Origin: Euptelea pleiosperma
Lineage: Eukaryota > Streptophyta > Magnoliopsida > Ranunculales > Eupteleaceae
Direction: 5' to 3'
Assembly: GCA_035048495.1 (NCBI GenBank)
Contig: JASUTR010000127.1
Coordinates: 147,468 to 211,467, forward strand
Length of the DNA: 64,000 nt
The position numbers and the translations under genes were made by a program. Below are positions 49,448 to 62,067 of the stretch, one piece after another. Below the pieces are notes generated by a model that did not search any database, was not told the DNA's origin, and was given only the letters and a program-made list of their open reading frames with translations. Positions within the stretch are counted from its first letter, which is position 1. Each line of letters starts with the position of its first letter.

Positions 49448-49448
49448 A

Positions 49449-49461
49449 GAAGTATTAGAAC
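49449..49461 (+). repeat. Target-site duplication, 3' copy for LINE 1
   Basis: Sequence gaagtattagaac, followed by aagattggggacag, which is exactly the continuation of the interrupted C monomer. Removing the LINE plus one copy restores a normal monomer. Confidence 0.94.
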
Positions 49462-52400
49462 AAGATTGGGGACAGTAAAAAATCGTTTACTCAGTTCGTG
49501 CGACAATGTCTCTAATTGGACTCTATTTGAGTGTTACAAGCTTAGGTCTATAACGAGTTACTTTTTCGCAACCGGACCTCGTAATTTGACTCAATCTCTT
49601 CCATTACAATTGTTTGAACATGTTTGAAGTTTAGAACAAGACTGGGGAAAGTCGGAACTCGTTTGCTCTGTATGAGTGACAACGTCTCTAATTGGACTCA
49701 TTTTGAGCGTTGCAAGCCTAATTCTATAACTAGTTACTTTTTGCAACCGGACCTCGTAATTTGTCTCAAACTCTTCCATTACAATTGTTTCAACACGTTT
49801 CAAGTGTTAGAACAAGATTGAGGAGAGTCGGAACTCGTTTGCTTTGTTCGTGCGACAATGTCTCTAATTGGACTAAGTTTATGTGTAACATGCTTAGGTC
49901 TATAACTTGTTACTTTTCTGCGATTGCACATCGTAATTTTACTTAAGCTCATCCATTACAATTGTTTCAACACATTTGAAGTGTTAGAACAAGATTTGCA
50001 AAATCGGAACTCATTTGCTCTGTTCGTGCGACAATGTCTCTCATTAGACTCAGTTTGACTGTTACAGGCCTAGGTCTATATCTAATTACTTTTTCACAAC
50101 CGGACCTCGTAATTTGACTCAATTACTTCTATTACAATTGTTTGAACATGTTTGAAGTGTTAGAACAAGATTGGGGAGAGTCAGAACTCATTCGCTCTGT
50201 TCGTGCTACAATGTCACTCCTTGGACTCAGTTTGAGTGTTACAGGCCTAGGTCTATACCAAGTTATTTTTTTGCAAACGGACCTCGTAATTTCACTCAAT
50301 CTCTTCCATTACGATTGTTTGAACATGTTTAAAGTTTTAGAACGAGATTGGGGAGAGTCGGAACTCAGTCACTCTGTTCGTGCAACACTGTCACTCATTA
50401 GATTCGGTTTGAGTGTTATAGGCCTAGGTCAATAACTAGATACTTTTTAACAAGCGGACCTTGTAATTTGACTCAATCTCTTTAATTAATATTGTTTGAA
50501 CAGGTTTGAAGTGTTAGAACAAGATTGGGGAGAGTCAGAACTCATTCGCTCTGTTCGTGCTACAATGTCACTCCTTGGACTCAGTGTGAGTGTTACAGGC
50601 CTAGGTCTATAACAAGTTACTTTTTTGCAAACGGACCTCGTAATTTCACTCAATCTCTTCCATTACAATTGTTTAAACATGTTTAAAGTGTTAGAATGAG
50701 ATTGGGGAGAGTCGGAACTCATTCGCTCTGTTCGTGAAACACTGTCACTCATTAGATTCGGTTTGAGAGTTATAGACCTAGGTCTATAACTAGTTACTTT
50801 TTCATAAGCGGACCTTGTAATTTGACTCAATCTCTTCAATTAATATTGTTTCAACACGTTTGAAGTATTAGAACAAGATTGGGGACAGTAAAATATCGTT
50901 TACCTCAGTTCGTGCGACAATGTCTCTAATTGGACTATATTTTAGTGTTACAAGCTTAGGTCTATAACTAGTTACTTTTTTCGCAACCGGACCTCGTAAT
51001 TGGACTCAATCTCTTCCATTACAATTATTTGAACATGTTTAAAGTATTAGAACAAGACTGGGGAAAGTCGGAAATCGTTTCCTCTGTATGAGTGACAATG
51101 TCTATAATTGGACTCAGTTTGAGTGTTGCAAGCCTAATTCTATAACTAGTTACTTTTTTGCAACCGGACCTCGTGATTTGACTCAATCTCTTCCATTACA
51201 ATTGTTTCAACACGTTTCAAGTGTTAGAACAAGATTGAGGAGAGTCGGAACTCGTTTGCTTTGTTCGTGCGACAATGTCTCTAATTGGACTAAGTTTAGG
51301 TGTAACATGCTTAGGTCTATAACTAGTTACTTTTCTACAACCGGACCTCGTAATTTTAGTTAAGCTCATCCATTACAATTGTTTCAATACTTTGGAAGTG
51401 TTAGAATAAGATTGGGCAAAATCGGAACTCATTTTGCTCTGTTCGTGCGACAATGTCTCTCATTAGACTCAGTTTGAGTGTTACAGGCCTAGGTCTATAT
51501 CTAATTACTTTTTCACAACCGGACATCGTAATTTGACTCCATCACTTCTATTACAATTGTTTGAACATGTTTGAAGTGTTAGAACAAGATTGGGGAGAGT
51601 CAGAACTCATTCGCTCTGTTCGTGCTACAATGTCACTCCTTGGACTCAGTGTGAGTGTTACAGGCATAGGTCTATAACAAGTTACATTTTTGCAAACGGA
51701 CCTCGTAATTTCACTCAATCTCTTCCATTACAATTGTTTGAACATGTTTAAAGTGTTAGAACGAGATTGGGGAGAGTCAGAACTCATTCGCTCTGTTCGT
51801 GCAACACTGTCACTCATTAGATTTGGTTTGAGCGTTATAGGCCTAGGTCTATAACTAGTTACTTTTTCACAAGCGGACCTTGTAATTTGACTCAATCTCT
51901 TCAATTAATATTGTTTAAGCACGTTTGAAGTGTTAGAACAAGATTAGGGACAGTAAAAAATCGTTTACTCAGTTTGTGCGACAATGTCTCTAATTGGATT
52001 TTATTTGAGTGTTACAAGCTTAGGTCTATAACTAGTTACTTTTTCGCAACCGGACCTCGTAATTGGATTCAATCTCTTCCATTACAATTGTTTGAACATG
52101 TTTGAAGTATTAGAACAAGACTGGGGAAAGTCGGAACTCGTTTGCTCTGTATGAGTGACAATGTCTTTAATTGGACTCAGTTTGAGTGTTGCAAGCCTAA
52201 TTCTATAACTAGTTACTTTTTCGCAACCGGACCTCGTAATTTGACTCAATCTCTTCCATTACAATTGTTTCAACACGTTTGAAGTGTTAGAACAAGATTG
52301 AGGAGAGTCGGAACTCGTTTGCTTTGTTCGTGCGACAATGTCTCTAATTGGACTAAGTTAATGTGTAACATGCTTAGGTCTATAACTTGTTACTTTTCTG

Positions 52401-52584
52401 CGATCGGACCTCGTAATTTTACTTAAGCTCATCCATTACAATTGTTTCAACACATTTGAAGTGTTAGAACAATATTTGCAAAATCGGAACTCATTTGCTC
52501 TGTTCGTGCGACAATGTCTGTCATTAGACTCAGTTTGACTGTTACAGGCCTAGGTCTATATCTAATTACTTTTTCACAACCGGA

Positions 52585-54357
52585 CCTCGTAATTTGACTC
52601 CATCACTTCTCTTACAATTGTTTGAACATGTTTGAAGTGTTAGAACAAGATTGGGGAGAGTCAGAACTCATTCGCTCTGTTCGTGCTACAATGTCACTCC
52701 TTGGACTCAGTTTGAGTGTTACAGGCCTAGGTCTATAACAAGTTATTTTTTTGCAAACGGACCTCGTAATTTCACTCAATCTCTTCCATTACGATTGTTT
52801 AAACATGTTTAAAGTTTTAGAACGAGATTGGGGGAGAGTCGGAACTCAGTCACTCTGTTCGTGCAACACTGTCACTCATTAGATTCGGTTTGAGCGTTAT
52901 AGGCCTAGGTCTATAACTAGTTACTTTTTCACAAGCGGACCTTGTAATTTGACTCAATCTCTTTAATTAATATTGTTTGAACACGTTTGAAGTGTTAGAA
53001 CAAGACTGGGGAGAGTCAACTCATTCGCTCTGTTCGTGCTACAATGTCACTCCTTGGACTCAGTGTGAGTGTTACAAGGCCTAGGTCTATAACAAGTTAC
53101 TTTTTTGCAAACGGACCTCGTAATTTCACTCAATCTCTTCCATTACAATTGTTTAAACATGTTTAAAGTGTTAGAACGAGATTGGGGAGAGTCGGAACTC
53201 ATTTGCTCTGTTCGTGCAACATTGTCACTCATTAGATTCGGTTTGAGCGTTATAGGCCTAGGTCTATAACTAGTTACTTTTTTACAAGCGGACCTTGTAA
53301 TTTGACTCAATCTCTTTAATTAATATTGTTTGAACACGTTTGAAGTGTTAGAACAAGACTGGGGAGAGTCAGAACTCATTCGCTCTGTTCGTGCTACAAT
53401 GTCACTCCTTGGACTCAGTGTGAGTGTTACAGGCCTAGGTCTATAACAAGTTACTTTTTTGCAAACGGACCTCGTAATTTCACTCAATCTCTTCCATTAC
53501 AATTGTTTAAACATGTTTAAAGTGTTAGAACGAGATTGGGGAGAGTCGGAACTCATTTGCTCTGTTCGTGCAACATTGTCACTCATTAGATTCGGTTTGA
53601 GCGTTATAGGCCTAGGTCTATAACTAGTTACTTTTTTACAAGCGGACCTTGTAATTTGACTCAATCTCTTCAATTAATATTGTTTCAACACGTTTGAAGT
53701 ATTAGAACAAGATTGGGGACAGTAAAATATCGTTTACTCAGTTCGTGCGACAATGTCTCTAATTGGACTCTATTTTAGTGTTACAAGCTTAGGTCTATAA
53801 CTAGTTACTTTTTCGCAACCGGACCTCGTAATTAGACTCAATCTCTTCCATTACAATTATTTGAACATGTTTAAAGTATTAGAACAAGACTGGGGAAAGT
53901 CGGAAATCGTTTCCTCTGTATGAGTGACAATGTCTATAATTGGACTCAGTTTGAGTGTTGCAAGCCTAATTCTATAACTAGTTACTTTTTTGCAACCGGA
54001 CCTCGTGATTTGACTCAATCTCTTCCATTACAATTGTTTCAAACACGTTTCAAGTGTTAGAACAAGGATGAGGAGAGTCGGAACTCGTTTGCTTTGTTCG
54101 TGCGACAATGTCTCTAATTGGACTAAGTTTAGGTGTAACATGCTTAGGTCTATAACTAGTTACTTTTCTACAACCGGACCTCGTAATTTTAGTTAAGCTC
54201 ATCCATTACAATTGTTTCAACACTTTGGAAGTGTTAGAATAAGATTGGGCAAAAATCGGAACTCATTTGCTCTGTTCGTGCGACAATGTCTCTCATTAGA
54301 CTCAGTTTGAGTGTTACAGGCCTAGATCTATATCTAATTACTTTTTTCACAACCGGA
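52585..54357. repeat. 10-monomer HOR (1773 bp) with a doubled C/A-B dimer
   Basis: Monomer starts are 52585 A, 52762 B, 52940 C/A, 53116 B, 53293 C/A, 53470 B, 53647 C, 53824 D, 54001 E and 54179 F. The C/A-B dimer at 52940-53292 is repeated directly at 53293-53646, showing the 8-mer expanding by one further dimer step. Several single-base indels are present (an extra g near 52826 and a 2-bp loss near 53017). Confidence 0.88.
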
Positions 54358-57300
54358 CATCGTAATTTGACTCCATCACTTCTATTACAATTGTTTGAAC
54401 ATGTTTGAAGTGTTAGAACAAGATTGGGGAGAGTCAGAACTCATTCGCTCTGTTCGTGCTACAATGTCACTCCCTTGGACTCAGTTTGAGTGTTACAGGC
54501 CTAGGTCTATAACAAGTTACTTTTTTGCAAACGGACCTCGTAATTTCACTCAATCTCTTCCATTACAATTGTTTAAACATGTTTAAAGTGTTAGAATGAG
54601 ATTGGGGAGAGTCGGAACTCATTCGCTCTGTTCGTGAAACACTGTCACTCATTAGATTCGGTTGAGAGTTATAGACCTAGGTCTATAACTAGTTACTTTT
54701 TCACAAGCGGACCTTGTAATTTGACTCAATCTCTTCAATTAATATTGTTTGAACACGTTTGAAGTGTTAGAACAAGATTAGGGACAGTAAAAAAATCGTT
54801 TACCCCTCAGTTTGTGCGACAATGTCTCTAATTGGACTCTATTTGAGTGTTACAAGCTTAGGTCTATAACTAGTTACTTTTTCGCAACCGGACCTCGTAA
54901 TTGGACTCAATCTCTTCCATTACAATTGTGAGAACATGTTTGAAGTATTAGAACAAGACTGGAGAAAGTCGGAACTCGTTTGCTCTGTATGAGTGACAAT
55001 GTCTTTAATTGGACTCAGTTTGAGTGTTGCAAGCCTAATTCTATAACTAGTTAGTTTTTCGCAACCGGACCTCGTAATTTGACTCAATCTCTTCCATTAC
55101 AATTGTTTCAACACGTTGAAGTGTTAGAACAAGATTGAGGAGAGTCGGAACTCGTTTGCTTTGTTCGTGTGACAATGTCTCTAATTGGACTAAGTTTATG
55201 TGTAACATGCTTAGGTCTATAACTTGTTACTTTTCTGCGATGGGACCTCGTAATTTTTACTTAAGCTCATCCATTACAATTGTTTCAACACATTTGAAGT
55301 GTTAGAACAAGATTGGGCAAAATCGGAACTCATTTGCTCTGTTCGTGCGACAATGTCTGTCATTAGACTCAGTTTGACTGTTACAGGCATAGGTCTATAT
55401 CTATTAGTTTTTTCACAACCGGACCTCGTAATTTGACTGCATCACTTCTATTACATTGTTTGAACATGTTTGAAGTGTTAGAACAAGATTGGGGAGAGTC
55501 AGAACTCCATTCGCTTTGTTCGTGCTACAATGTCACTCCTTGGACTCAGTTTGAATGTTACAGGCCTAGGTCTATAACAAGTCATTTTTTTGCAAACGGA
55601 CCTCGTAATTTCACTCAATCTCTTCCATTACGATTGTTTAAACACTGTTTAAAGTTTTAGAACGAGATTGGGGAGAGTCGGAACTCAGTCACTCTGTTCG
55701 TGCAACACTGTCACTCATTAGATCGGTTTGAGCGTTATAGGCCTAGGTCTATAACTAGTTACTTTTTCACAAGCGGACCTTGTAATTTGACTCAATCTCT
55801 TTAATTAATATTGTTTGAAACGTTTGAAGTGTTAGAACAAGACTGGGGAGAGTCAGAACTCATTCGCTCTGTTCGTGCTACAATGTCACTCCTTGGACTC
55901 AGTGTGAGTGTTACAGGCCTAGGTCTATAACAAGTTACTTTTTTGCAAACGGACCTCGTAATTTCACTCAATCTCTTCCATTACAATTTGTTAAACATGT
56001 TTAAAGTGTTAGAACGAGATTGGGAGAGTCGGAACTCATTTGCTCTGTTCGTGCAACATTGTCACTCATTAGATTCGGTTTGAGCGTTATAGGCCTAGGT
56101 CTATAACTAGTTACTTTTTTACAAGCGGACCTTGTAATTTGACTCAATCTCTTCAATTAATATTGTTTAAACACGTTTGAAGTATTAGAACAAGATTGGG
56201 GACAGTAAAAAATCGTTTACTCAATTCGTGCGACAATGTCTCTAATTGGACTCTATTTGAGTGTTACAAGCTTAGGTCTATAACGAGTTACTTTTTCGCA
56301 ACCGGACCTCGTAATTTGACTCAATCTCTTCCATTACAATTGTTTAAACATGTTTGAAGTTTAGAACAAGACTGGGGAAAGTCGGAACTCGTTTGCTCTG
56401 TATGAGTGACAACGTCTCTAATTGGACTCAGTTTGAGCGTTGCAAGCCTAATTCTATAACTAGTTACTTTTTTGCAACCGGACCTCGTAATTTGACTCAA
56501 TCTCTTCCATTACAATTGTTTCAACACGTTTCAAGTGTTAGAACAAGATTGAGGAGAGTCGGAACTCGTTTGCTTTGTTCGTGCGACAATGTCTCTAATT
56601 GGACTAAGTTTATGTGTAACATGCTTAGGTCTATAACTTGTCACTTTTCTGCGATTGGACATCGTAATTTTACTTAAGCTCATCCATTACAATTGTTTCA
56701 ACACATTTGAAGTGTTAGAACAAGATTTGCAAAATCGGAACTCATTTGCTCTGTTCGTGCGACAATGTCTCTTATTAGACTCAGTTTGAGTGTTACAGGC
56801 CTAGGTCTATATCTAATTACTTTTTCACAACCGACCTCGTAATTTGACTCCATCACTTCTATTACAATTGTTTGAACATGTTTGAAGTGTTAGAACAAGA
56901 TTGGGGAGAGTCAGAACTCATTCGCTCTGTTCGTGCTACAATGTCACTCCTTGGACTCAGTTTGAGTGTTACAGGCCTAGGTCTATACCAAGTTATTTTT
57001 TTGCAAACGGACCTCGTAATTTCACTAAATCTCTTCCATTACGATTGTTTGAACATGTTTAAAGTTTTAGAACGAGATTGGGGAGAGTCGAACTCAGTCA
57101 CTCTGTTCGTGCAACACTGTGAGATTGGGGAGAGTCGGAACTCATTCGCTCTGTTCGTGAAACACTGTCACTCATTAGATTCGGTTTGAGAGTTATAGAC
57201 CTAGTTACTTTTTCACAAGCGGACCTTGTAATTTGACTCAATCTCTTCAATTAATAATTGTTTGAACACGTTTGAAGTATTAGAACAAGATTGGGGACAG

Positions 57301-58061
57301 TAAAAAATCGTTTACTCAGTTCGTGCGACAATGTCTCTAATTGGACTCTATTTGAGTGTTACAAGCTTAGGTCTATAACTAGTTACTTTTTCGCAACCGG
57401 ACCTCGTAATTGGACTCATCTCTTCAATTACAATTATTTGAACATGTTTAAAGTATTAGAACAAGACTGCGGAAAGTCGAAAATCGTTTCCTCTGTATGA
57501 GTGACAATGTCTATAATTGGACTCAGTTTGAGTGTTGCAAGCCTAATTCTATAACTAGTTACTTTTTTGCAACCGGACCTCGTGATTTGACTCAATCTCT
57601 TCCATTACAATTGTTTCAACACGTTTCAAGTGTTAGAACAAGATTGAGGAGAGTCGGAACTCGTTTGCTTTGTTCGTGCGACAATGTCTCTAATTGGACT
57701 AAGTTTAGGTGTAACATGCTTAGGTCTATAACTAGTTACTTTTCTACAACCGGACCTCGTAATTTTAGTTAAGCTCATCCATTACAATTGTTTCAACACT
57801 TTGGAAGTGTTAGAATAAGATTGGGCAAAATCGGCACTCATTTGCTGTTCGTGTTCGTGCGACAATGTCTCTCATTAGACTCAGTTTGACTGTTACAGGC
57901 CTAGGTCTATATCTAATTACTTTTTCACAACCGGACATCGTAATTTGACTCCATCACTTCTATTACACTTGTTTGAACATGTTTGAAGTGGTAGAACAAG
58001 ATTGGGGAGAGTCAGAACTCATTCGCTCTGTTCGTGCTATAATGTCACTCCTTGGACTCAG

Positions 58062-58071
58062 TTTGAGTGTT
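58062..58071 (+). repeat. Target-site duplication for LINE 2, left copy
   Basis: Sequence tttgagtgtt in an A satellite monomer; its last T merges with the T run of the element. It is identical to 58747-58756. Confidence 0.85.
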
Positions 58072-58082
58072 TTTTTTTTTTT

Positions 58083-58136
58083 GAGAAGTAAGCTTAGGGT
58101 TAGGCAGACCCCGACCTGTCCATTAAGTGAAAATTA
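58083..58136 (-). promoter_or_regulatory. LINE 2 3' UTR with conserved terminal hairpin
   Basis: On the minus strand the stem GGGGT (plus-strand 58108-58112) pairs with ACCCT (58096-58100) through one G-U pair, around the loop CTGCCTA, followed by aagcttac near the A run. Spacing, loop sequence and the agcttac motif match the LINE 1 tail (49365-49402), whereas the adjacent coding parts differ much more. Confidence 0.7.
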
Positions 58137-58745
58137 TTACATCCTGGAGTATAAACATCCAGTAGCATCCTCAGTTACAATAGACATGAGGTCATTATGA
58201 AATGAATGAGGGTATAGAACAAAGCACGTAGATGAAGAATTAAAGGAAGCTAGGAAATCCGCTGCCCGATTAGTTTCCCGATAAACATGGCTAATGTTTA
58301 TATCTTCAAAAAGATTCCAGAGGTTGTGAATCTCTCTCATTATCGATCTAGTTTGCCAAGGTGTAGTAAAATCCCCTTTAATAATACCCACTGCTTGTGA
58401 AGAATCCGTATCTACCCCGGATTTTGCTAATACCTTTTGAATGAGCTAATTGAAGGCCATAAGCAACAGCTTGAATCTCATGATAGATCACCGAAACCTT
58501 CTTGTTTCCACCAGCAAATGCACACAAGGCTGTCCCATTATTATCTCGAATAATCCCGCCATAGCCCGCCACGGCTTCCCTATAGGATCCATCTGTATTG
58601 AGGAGCCATACGTGATCTGGAGGTGGGTGCCATTTGCACAAGATAGGAGAAGCATGGGCATAATCCATAGTAATCCTCCAAGAACCAAAAAATTCTCTAG
58701 TTCTTGGGGAGTCCAAGACAGTGCCTCTCGTAGTACAAAATCTTA
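58137..58745 (-). pseudogene. ORF2 C-terminal remnant with RNase H domain, frameshifted
   Basis: Reading the minus strand, one frame gives REFFGSWRITMDYAHASPIL, then HVWLLNTDGSYREAVAGYG and VIYHEIQAVAYGLQLAH. The frame then changes at about 58411-58420. The second frame continues with TDSSQAVGIIKGDFTTPWQT and VYRETNRAADFLASFNSS to the stop at 58137. All four acidic RNase H positions are present (NTDGS, HEIQ, TDSS, RAAD), but the domain is split by this one-base shift. The N-terminal part of ORF2 is missing through truncation, so no functional product is possible. Confidence 0.9.
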
Positions 58746-58746
58746 A

Positions 58747-58756
58747 TTTGAGTGTT
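58747..58756 (+). repeat. Target-site duplication for LINE 2, right copy
   Basis: Sequence tttgagtgtt followed by acaggcctagg, the normal continuation of the interrupted A monomer. Confidence 0.85.
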
Positions 58757-61447
58757 ACAGGCCTAGGTCTATAACAAGTTACTTTTTTGCAAACGGACCT
58801 CGTAATTTCACTCAATCTCTTCAATTACGATTGTTTGAACATGTTTAAAGTGTTAGAACGAGATTGGAGAGAGTCGGAACTCATTCGCTCTGTTCGTGCA
58901 ACACTGTCACTCATTAGATTTGGTTTGAGCGTTATAGGCCTAGGTCTATAACTAGTTACTTTTTCACAAGCGGACCTTGTAATTTGACTCAATCTCTTCA
59001 ATTAATATTGTTTGAACACGTTTGAAGTGTTAGAACAAGATTAGGGACAGTAGAAAATCGTTTACTCAGTTTGTGCGACAATGTCTCTAATTGGACTCTA
59101 TTTAAGTGTTACAAGCTTAGGTCTATAACTAGTTACTTTTTCGCAACCGGACCTCGTAATTGGACTCAATCTCTTCAATTACAATTGTGAGAACATGTTT
59201 GAAGTATTAGAACAAGACTGGAGAAAGTCGGAACTCGTTTGCTCTGTATGAGTGACAATGTCTTTAATTGGACTCAGTTTGAGTGTTGCAAGCCTAATTC
59301 TATAACTAGTTACTTTTTCGCAACCGGACCTCGTAATTTGACTCAATCTCTTCCATTACAATTGTTTCAACACGTTTCAAGTGTTAGAACAAGATTGAGG
59401 AGAGTCGGAACTCGTTTGCTTTGTTCGTGCGACAATGTCTCTAATTGGACTAAGTTTATGTGTAACATGCTTAGGTCTATAACTTGTTACTTTTCTGCGA
59501 TTGGACCTCGTAATTTTACTTAAGCTCATCCATTACAATTGTTTCAACACATTTGAAGTGTTAGAACAAGATTGGGCAAAATCGGAACTCATTTGCTCTG
59601 TTCGTGCGACAATGTCTGTCATTAGACTCAGTTTGACTGTTACAGGCCTAGGTCTATATCTAATTACTTTTTCACAACCGGACCTCGTAATTTGACTCCA
59701 TCACTTCTATTACAATTGTCTGAAAATGTTTGAAGTGTTAGAAAAAGATTGGGGAGAGTCAGAACTCATTCGCTTTGTTCATGCTACAATGTCACTCCTT
59801 GGACTCAGTTTGAATGTTACAGGCCTAGGTCTATAACAAGTCATTTTTTTGCAAACGGACCTCGTAATTTCACTCAATCTCTTCCATTACGATTGTTTAA
59901 ACATGTTTAAAGTTTTAGAACGAGATTGGGGAGAGTCGGAACTCAGTCACTCTGTTCGTGCAACACTGTCACTCATTAGATTCGGTTTGAGCGTTATAGG
60001 CCTAGGTCTATAACTAGTTACTTTTTCACAAGCGGACCTTGTAATTTGACTCAATCTCTTTAATTAATATTGTTTGAACACGTTTGAAGTGTTAGAACAA
60101 GACTGGGGAGAGTCAGAACTCATTCGCTCTGTTCGTGCTACAATGTCACTCCTTGGACTCAGTGTGAGTGTTACAGGCCTAGGTCTATAACAAGTTACTT
60201 TTTTGCAAACGGACCTCGTAATTTCACTCAATCTCTTCCATTACAATTTGTTAAACATGTTTAAAGTGTTAGAACAAGATTGGGGAGAGTCGGAACTCAT
60301 TTGCTCTGTTCGTGCAACATTGTCACTCATTAGATTCGGTTTGAGCGTTATAGGCCTAGGTCTATAACTAGTTACTTTTTTACAAGCGGACCTTGTAATT
60401 TGACTCAATCTCTTTAATTAATATTGTTTAAACACGTTTGAAGTATTAGAACAAGATTGGGCACAGTAAAAAATCGTATACTCAATTCGTGCGACAATGT
60501 CTCTAATTGGACTCTATTTGAGTGTTACAAGCTTAGGTCTATAATGAGTTACTTTTTCGCAACCGGACCTCGTAATTTGACTCAATCTCTTCCATTACAA
60601 TTGTTTGAACATGTTTGAAGTTTAGAACAAGACTGGGGAAAGTCGGAACTCGTTTGCTCTGTATGAGTGACGTCTCTAATTGGACTTAGTTTGAGCGTTG
60701 CAAGCCTAATTCTATAACTAGTTACTTTTTTGCAACCGGACCTCGTAATTTGACTCAATCTCTTCCATTACAATTGTTTCAACACGTTTCAAGTGTTAGA
60801 ACAAGATTGAGGAGAGTCGGAACTCGTTTGCTTTGTTCGTGCGACAATGTCTCTAATTGGACTAAGTTTATGTGTAACATGCTTAGGTCTATAACTTGTT
60901 ACTTTTCTGCGATTAGACATCGTAATTTTACTTAAGCTCATCCATTACAATTGTTTCAACACATTTGAAGTGTTAGAACATGATTTGCAAAATCGGAACT
61001 CATTTGCTCTGTTCGTGCGACAATGTCTCTCATTAGACTCAGTTTGACTGTTACAGGCCTAGGTCTATATCTAATTACTTTTTCACAACCGGACCTCGTA
61101 ATTTGACTCCATCACTTCTATTACAATTGTTTGAACATGTTTGAAGTGTTAGAACAAGATTGGGGAGAGTCAGAACTCATTGGCTCTGTTCGTGCTACAA
61201 TGTCACTCCTTGGACTCAGTTTGAGTGTTACAGGCCTAGGTCTATACCAAGTTATTTTTTTGCAAACGGACCTCGTAATTTCACTCAATCTCTTCCATTA
61301 CGATTGTTTGAACATGTTTAAAGTTTTAGAACGAGATTGGGGACAGTCAGAACTCATTCGCTCTGTTCGTGCAACACTGTCACTCATTAGATTTGGTTTG
61401 AGCGTTATAGGCCTAGGTCTATAACTAGTTACTTTTTCATAAGCGGA

Positions 61448-62067
61448 CCTTGTAATTTGACTCAATCTCTTTAATTAATATTGTTTGAACAGGTTTGAAG
61501 TGTTAGAACAAGATTGGGGAGAGTCAGAACTCATTCGCTCTGTTCGTGCTACAATGTCACTCCTTAGACTCAGTGTGAGTGTTACAGGCCTAGGCCTAGG
61601 TCTTCCATTACAATTGTTTAAACATGTTTAAAGTGTTAGAATGAGATTGGGGAGAGTCGGAACTCATTCGCTCTGTTCGTGAAACACTGTCACTCATTAG
61701 ATTCGGTTTGAGTGTTATAGGCCTAGGTCAATAACTAGATACTTTTTAACAAGCGGACCTTGTAATTTGACTCAATCTCTTTAATTAATATTGTTTGAAC
61801 AGGTTTGAAGTGTTAGAACAAGATTGGGGAGAGTCAGAACTCATTCGCTCTGTTCGTGCTACAATGTCACTCCTTAGACTCAGTGTGAGTGTTACAGGCC
61901 TAGGCCTAGGTCTTCCATTACAATTGTTTAAACATGTTTAAAGTGTTAGAATGAGATTGGGTAGAGTCGGAACTCATTCGCTCTGTTCGTGAAACACTGT
62001 CACTCATTAGATTCGGTTTGAGAGTTATAGACCTAGGTCTATAACTAGTTACTTTTTCACAAGCGGA
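61448..62067. repeat. Two tandem 310-bp shortened C/A-B dimers
   Basis: Copies 61448-61757 and 61758-62067 each correspond to a 354-bp dimer that has lost 50 bp across the monomer boundary and gained a 6-bp ggccta repeat, giving ggcctaggcctaggtctt before ccattac. Both copies share the rearranged junction (about 61586-61603 and 61896-61913), so rearrangement preceded duplication. They lie inside the 1682-bp HOR unit starting at 61094. Confidence 0.86.

Larger units (their letters stand above)
43602..49448 (+). mobile_element. Full-length L1-type LINE retrotransposon inserted in the satellite
   Basis: Non-LTR retrotransposon of the plant L1 group, moved by target-primed reverse transcription. 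Components in order are a 5' UTR, ORF1 (nucleic-acid-binding protein), ORF2 (endonuclease, reverse transcriptase, zinc knuckle, RNase H), a 3' UTR with hairpin, and a 43-base poly(A). It is flanked by a perfect 13-bp target-site duplication and interrupts a C monomer, which reads on without loss after the second copy. There are no LTRs. Three bases (gaa, 49446-49448) lie between the A run and the repeat. Length is about 5.85 kb, in the normal range for a complete plant L1, but I cannot confirm that the 5' end is the true terminus. ORF1 is open and ORF2 is broken, so this copy cannot be autonomous. Confidence 0.96.
49449..58071. repeat. Middle block of the 177-bp satellite between the two LINEs
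   Basis: The satellite resumes mid-C monomer directly after the LINE poly(A) and duplicated target site, in exactly the register in which it was interrupted. The split 8-mer HOR that starts at 42832 is completed at 50104, and its two parts sum to about 1413 bp once the LINE is removed. HOR units start at 50105 (8-mer), 51524 (6-mer), 52585 (10-mer), 54358 (6-mer), 55424 (8-mer), 56835 (6-mer with the 48-bp duplication and a 12-bp deletion) and 57936 (6-mer, interrupted by the second LINE). This block has clearly more single-base insertions and deletions than the left block, especially between about 50.9 and 57.5 kb. Confidence 0.96.
58072..58746 (-). mobile_element. 5'-truncated L1-type LINE fragment (inverted)
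   Basis: A 675-bp insertion lying in the opposite orientation to LINE 1. It starts on the + strand with a T run (58070-58082, the poly(A) of the element), then the 3' UTR with hairpin, then the 3' end of ORF2 read on the minus strand. It ends abruptly upstream of the RNase H domain (around TTRGTVLDSPRTREF), so all of ORF1, endonuclease and RT are absent. Such 5' truncation is the common outcome of incomplete target-primed reverse transcription. It is flanked by a 10-bp target-site duplication, and removing it restores an exact 177-bp A monomer. The protein is related to LINE 1 but clearly diverged, so it belongs to another lineage. Confidence 0.93.

Noticed and set aside
43602..49448. LTR retrotransposon or DNA transposon
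   Set aside because: There are no terminal repeats, integrase, protease or transposase. An endonuclease-RT order, poly(A) tail and variable-length target duplications identify a LINE.
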